NCBI RefSeq assembly: GCF_029227915.1
Contig: NC_079886.1
Location: forward strand, 22,606,501 to 22,670,500
Length of the DNA: 64,000 nt
Direction of reading: 5' to 3'
Source of the DNA: Hydractinia symbiolongicarpus
Lineage: Eukaryota; Cnidaria; Hydrozoa; Anthoathecata; Hydractiniidae
In this document: piece by piece, positions 60,024 to 64,000 of the stretch
How positions within the stretch are numbered: the first letter of the stretch is position 1
How the letters are laid out: every line of letters starts with the position of its first letter
The notes under the pieces: model-generated
Databases searched by the model: none
The model's input: only the letters and a program-made list of their open reading frames with translations
What the model was told of the DNA's origin: nothing
Translations under genes and position numbers: made by a program

Positions 60024-60032
60024 AGCAGCAAG

Positions 60033-61242
60033 TAAGAAGTCACATTTATCATGACATAAAGGAGGAAGTATAATTTATAACCAGCAATGAGACCCGGCAT
60101 CAAAACGGTACGCTAATCCACCAGTAATCAAGTGTTGAACATCTATTTCAGCTCTTAGGTGCAAGTAAAGCATGCCATTGCCTGCTATAGGCATAATACC
60201 CTTTTCAAAATACACTTTATCGCAACTTTGCGAATTTAATTTAAACACAGGAAACAGCCATGCTCTAATCCGTTGCGGATATATCAATCACTCAGCAATT
60301 TTTATTTTGCGGAATAAGTTTTCAAGAAATTTCAAAAATTCATTGTCAAAAACATATCCTACAGCATGCCGTTACAGGTTAATCAACATTGTTGTCTAAT
60401 TGAATCAAAAAAACTTTAAACTCTGCCATTGTTTATATTTAAAGTAAAAGGTGCAGCTACCTAACTGCATCTAGCGTAAGAAAGAATTATTTGTTGCAGT
60501 CAAATGTATTTGGCTACTTTTGCTTTTAAACCGGATGGAGCTAACCACAGCCATGCGGATTTAACACAAATTGCAACTGGGTAAAAATCACATTGGTAAA
60601 GATAACACTAAAATAAATAATACTTGCTAGGATAAATAGCTCTTATACAAACGTAATAAAAAACTATACAAGAATAGCAATAAATAAGGCTAGCTAGCTG
60701 GCTTTAACAAGTAAAAACATAAAAACAATATGTTAGAAAACAAAAAGGTCAAAAAACGTCATCAAACCCCCTCTAAAATGGCAACCGGTACATTAGATCG
60801 TCCACCAGGGATATTGCCATCTCTAGAACTTAAGTTGTACTTATCCCGTACGCGGCATGATTAGAGAAACTACCGCTCTTCTTATACCATTTTGCCCACC
60901 GTAAGACAGGCAAAACGCGGGTATCAATAAAATAAATTAGTAAAAGTTAATTATGCATGACTTTTTCATAAGAAGCTTTTTAAAGTGAGCAAAGGATTGT
61001 GTAAAAATGCGCAAAAGATAATATATTACATTTCGTATGTCTGTAGCAACACTTTTTTCTCCCGTACAGAAAGACAGAATACAGGCATTGATAAAAAGGA
61101 GACTTCGTTGATAATTCCGCAGGTCCGCCCGTCCTTTATATATTGCATTTTTTACAGCTATAAAATTGTGCAAACACAGCCATCGCTAGTATGGTACCAT
61201 ATTGCGCAAAGACAAAAAAATATATTTTTTGAATCTGCTATT
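60033..61242. other. Non-coding with weak repeats
   Basis: Contains a relative of the 21255-21400 repeat (60425-60560) and a faint hairpin-tail repeat near 61080-61150. No gene supported. Confidence 0.4.
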
Positions 61243-62040
61243 TGAATTTCCGCGCCCGAAAGCGTAGGAAATTCTTTAAAACCGTCGTTTTTTTCTTTCG
61301 GAGCATTTTTTGAGAAGAAATCGACCCTGGCTAACTAACTAACCCTGTCCCAAATGGTCAATTGCAACGTCGCAGATTTAAACTTCGTACCCAAGCTCCC
61401 TAATTACTGGGAAGTCATCTAAATGACGTTTCAGGCCAAAATTGGTATTTGTTTTTGACAAAACTTGGCACAGTTAACAAAAAAAGTATACTGAACATAA
61501 TGGTGACATCAAAATTTTGGTTTTTTTGCCACCTTAAATGTTATTTTAGGCCAAAATTGGTCCAAAAATTAAAACTACTTTATTTTCAACAAAATTTGGC
61601 ACAGTAAACAAATAAAGTATGCTGAACATGGTGGTGAGATCAAATTTTTGATTTTTTGCCACCTTAAATGTCATTTTAGGCCAAAATTGGTCCAAAAATT
61701 AAAACCACTTCATTTTCGGCCAAATTTGGCACAGTTAACAAATAAAGTATGCTGAAAGTGATGATGATGCAAAAGTTTGATTTTTTGTCACCTAAATGTT
61801 ATTTCAGGCCAAAATTTGTCCAAAAAATATACTACTTTATTTTCGACAAAAATTGGCACAGTTAATAAAAAAAACGTATGCTGGAAATGATGGTTCACAT
61901 CAAGATTTTGTTTTTTTGTTAACTAAATGCCGCTTAAGACCATAAACGTTTCAATCGCAAGACTTTCAACCATAAATGATAGGCTGTATTTTTTGTTAGC
62001 AATTTCTTTTAAAATGTGAGTTTATTATGATTGTTTATTT
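61243..62040 (-). repeat. Dispersed repeat with internal tandem array (copy 2), about four units
   Basis: Inverse copy of 25080-26461: left end TTCCGCGCCCGAAAGCGTAG (61249), then units marked by AGGCCAAAATTGG (at about 61433, 61548 and 61678, and a diverged fourth at 61806), then TAAGACCATAAACGTTTCAA and the end near ATGTGAGTTTATTATG. Units are more diverged than in copy 1, and the frame is interrupted by stops. Confidence 0.65.
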
Positions 62041-64000
62041 AGTTTATTACGCATGGTTAGTGCGTATATCAAATAAATTATGGACATGAAATACACATAG
62101 GGAACTTTTCTATCATTTTCAGTTATATTTGTATTTCCAATGTGATATTTAAGGTATTTATTATTTTTGGCGTCAGTGCATATAATTTTTTTCACCGCCA
62201 TTAGCTTAACTTTCGTGTAAGTCGCTTATTACAAAAGTGTACCTGCAAAAAGCCGCTTGTTCTAATAATATAGCACAACCTCGTTTTCAATGCCCCTGTT
62301 TCTTTTTTTTTTAAAATCAAAACTCAGTCTAAGCATGTCTTTAATTTTTTTTTAGATATGTTTTTGATATATTTACCCAAGATGGAGTTATAATTTGTAA
62401 ATATTTTTAATTTGATGAAAAAAAATAACTGGTGGTGTTTTAAATTCCCAGTCGGGGTGTCGGGTGCCGGGTCGTAATTTCGCATGTCGTTCGGGCAGAG
62501 ATTATGCAAATATGTGACGTAACCGCTTACATGCGCCTCGCTGAATCTCTTTTGAAACGATTTGCAAACTTTCTTCCTAAATCTGTAAATTATAATTTGC
62601 TACCAAGATTATCCGCCACGATGAAAGCTATTTCATACGCCTTGTTTTGAGACACAGCAGCTTCGAGATGGTATACAAATTTGGTGAAACGATCACTAAT
62701 GTAAGAATATATAGCTATAACTATTGCTTTCTTTGCAAAAGTTGTTTAAGCTAGCGACTGCAACCTAGCTAGCTAAACTTTGATTGTAAACTTCAAAGAA
62801 GTTTTGCTTTGCCAAAACCTAAAGCTAACTAGCTACAGCTTACCTTATCTAGCTAGTTAGCTAGCTATATTTTCCCAGTCTAAACCCATTATATAGCTTT
62901 ATATAATAGCTAACTGGCTAGCTAGTGTTTTTATCCCATATATTCTATAATCTGGTTAGGAGCTGACAGTAAAGCTATGTTTTACTAAAACACAATTGTT
63001 ACCTATCTCTCTTTCCCTTAGGCAGTACAGTTCACTGCATAACCAAATTAGGAGTTAGGTTAGTGTTGATGACAGACTTGCCAATGTTTAGCTACATAAG
63101 TTTATGGATTTTTATAATATACAGGTGCATTCTAATTGGTCGGTAGCCATAGCTACATGTAATTCTTCGTTCAAAACAACAGACATACATGCACATGTAA
63201 ATGTAGACAAAAAAACAGACAACAACAGTTTAAGAAATGAAAGTGAAAAGTACACTCGCACTAAAAAACAATTTGTTGAATCCAGTTTTCTTTCCAACTT
63301 TTGCTCCGTTGACGTCTATAAATTGAAGTTAATAGCCAATTTGCCATATTTTGTCTTTTTTGCCTGTGTGAGAAACTTCTTAACATTTGCAACTCTGCAA
63401 ATTTTATAAGAACATATGTCACATTTTGCTTGAAAGTGAGAACAAGAAAAACACACTTAGGACCAAATATTAGTTGTAAAAACCAAGAACAAAGGAATTT
63501 GAATTCTTCACAATTTCTGCTTAAGTGCCTCTTATTATTTTTTTTGGAAATTTATTTTTTTCGTTTCTTTCCATTTAAAAAATTTATTTACGTTAAAAAC
63601 AGCAAAAAATACCTCTTTCCTGGAATATATTTTAATGAAAGAAAGGTTTATTTCTGTTTGAGCCATTTGAAAAAGCATTGTGTAAAGAGTTCGAATAAAT
63701 AGTTCACCATTTGCATTTGAACTGAACTTTTATATATATTTTTAAATCACTAGATGATGGAAATCTTCAGTTTTTAAATCCAATATTTTAATGCTGTTTC
63801 TTTTTCATTATTCCTTCAGAATTCGAATTTAACCACATAAACCCCAAACACAAGAACTAAGCGTCTGAACTAGTGACTCTCGAGAGGTTCTTAAGCAGTT
63901 TTCGCAAACATAACAACCTAAGTTAAATACAGTATACTTATTAAAGTTGTTTTCACAAAAAATTGTCTTTAATGAAATGCTGGTTTACAGTACTGTCCAT
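62041..64000. other. Non-coding; CTAGCTAG-rich patch
   Basis: No gene recognised; frames at 63104-63409 and 63430-63702 have no domain and biased AT-type composition. 62745-62930 is rich in GCTAGCTA and AGCTAGTTAGC motifs. Confidence 0.4.

Overview
The window looks like AT-rich, intron-bearing animal nuclear DNA, most likely from a cnidarian (a hydrozoan would fit, but this is inference). Supporting points are GT-AG spliced genes including a multi-exon Cys-loop receptor, and a dense mix of animal-type mobile elements: a Polinton/virus-like remnant, Penelope-like, DIRS-like, piggyBac-like and TA-flanked elements. No prokaryotic features were seen.

Layout. 1-5355 is a decayed virus-like/Polinton-like element cut by the left window edge. 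It holds seven broken gene remnants, among them a putative capsid protein, an integrase fragment and a CxxC-repeat protein. 6732-7511 is an intact intronless reading frame of unknown function. 7.5-17.9 kb is mostly non-coding, with short repeats, a 598-bp TA-flanked element (11650-12247), its inverted relative (17238-17840) and a 5'-truncated Penelope-like fragment (12440-13259). 18269-18766 is a two-exon gene for a small secreted basic peptide. A second, inverted copy with matching splice sites and promoter lies at 48363-47456. 24681-30131 holds nine exons of a Cys-loop ligand-gated channel; its first exon was not found. Its introns contain a 129-bp tandem array inside a dispersed repeat and a tRNA-derived SINE-like sequence. 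33637-32110 (-) is a two-exon STELLO/DUF288-like glycosyltransferase, with a broken head-to-head copy at 35345-36465. 37212-41575 (-) is a degenerate DIRS-like retrotransposon with split direct repeats. 43-46 kb is a block of repeats with a piggyBac-like fragment. 48596-59035 is a nearly perfect 5.2-kb tandem duplication; each copy carries a 48-nt perfect palindrome and a frameshifted relative of the secreted peptide gene. 59249-60023 is a terminal-inverted-repeat element with a likely 9-bp target duplication. 61243-62040 is an inverted second copy of the 129-bp-array repeat.

The three host genes best supported by spliced reading frames (channel, glycosyltransferase, secreted peptide pair) show no evident joint pathway. 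The most interesting host feature is the small secreted-peptide family: two apparently intact inverted copies with conserved promoters and splice sites, plus two frameshifted relatives. Coordinates of repeats without clean ends are approximate because no alignment could be run.
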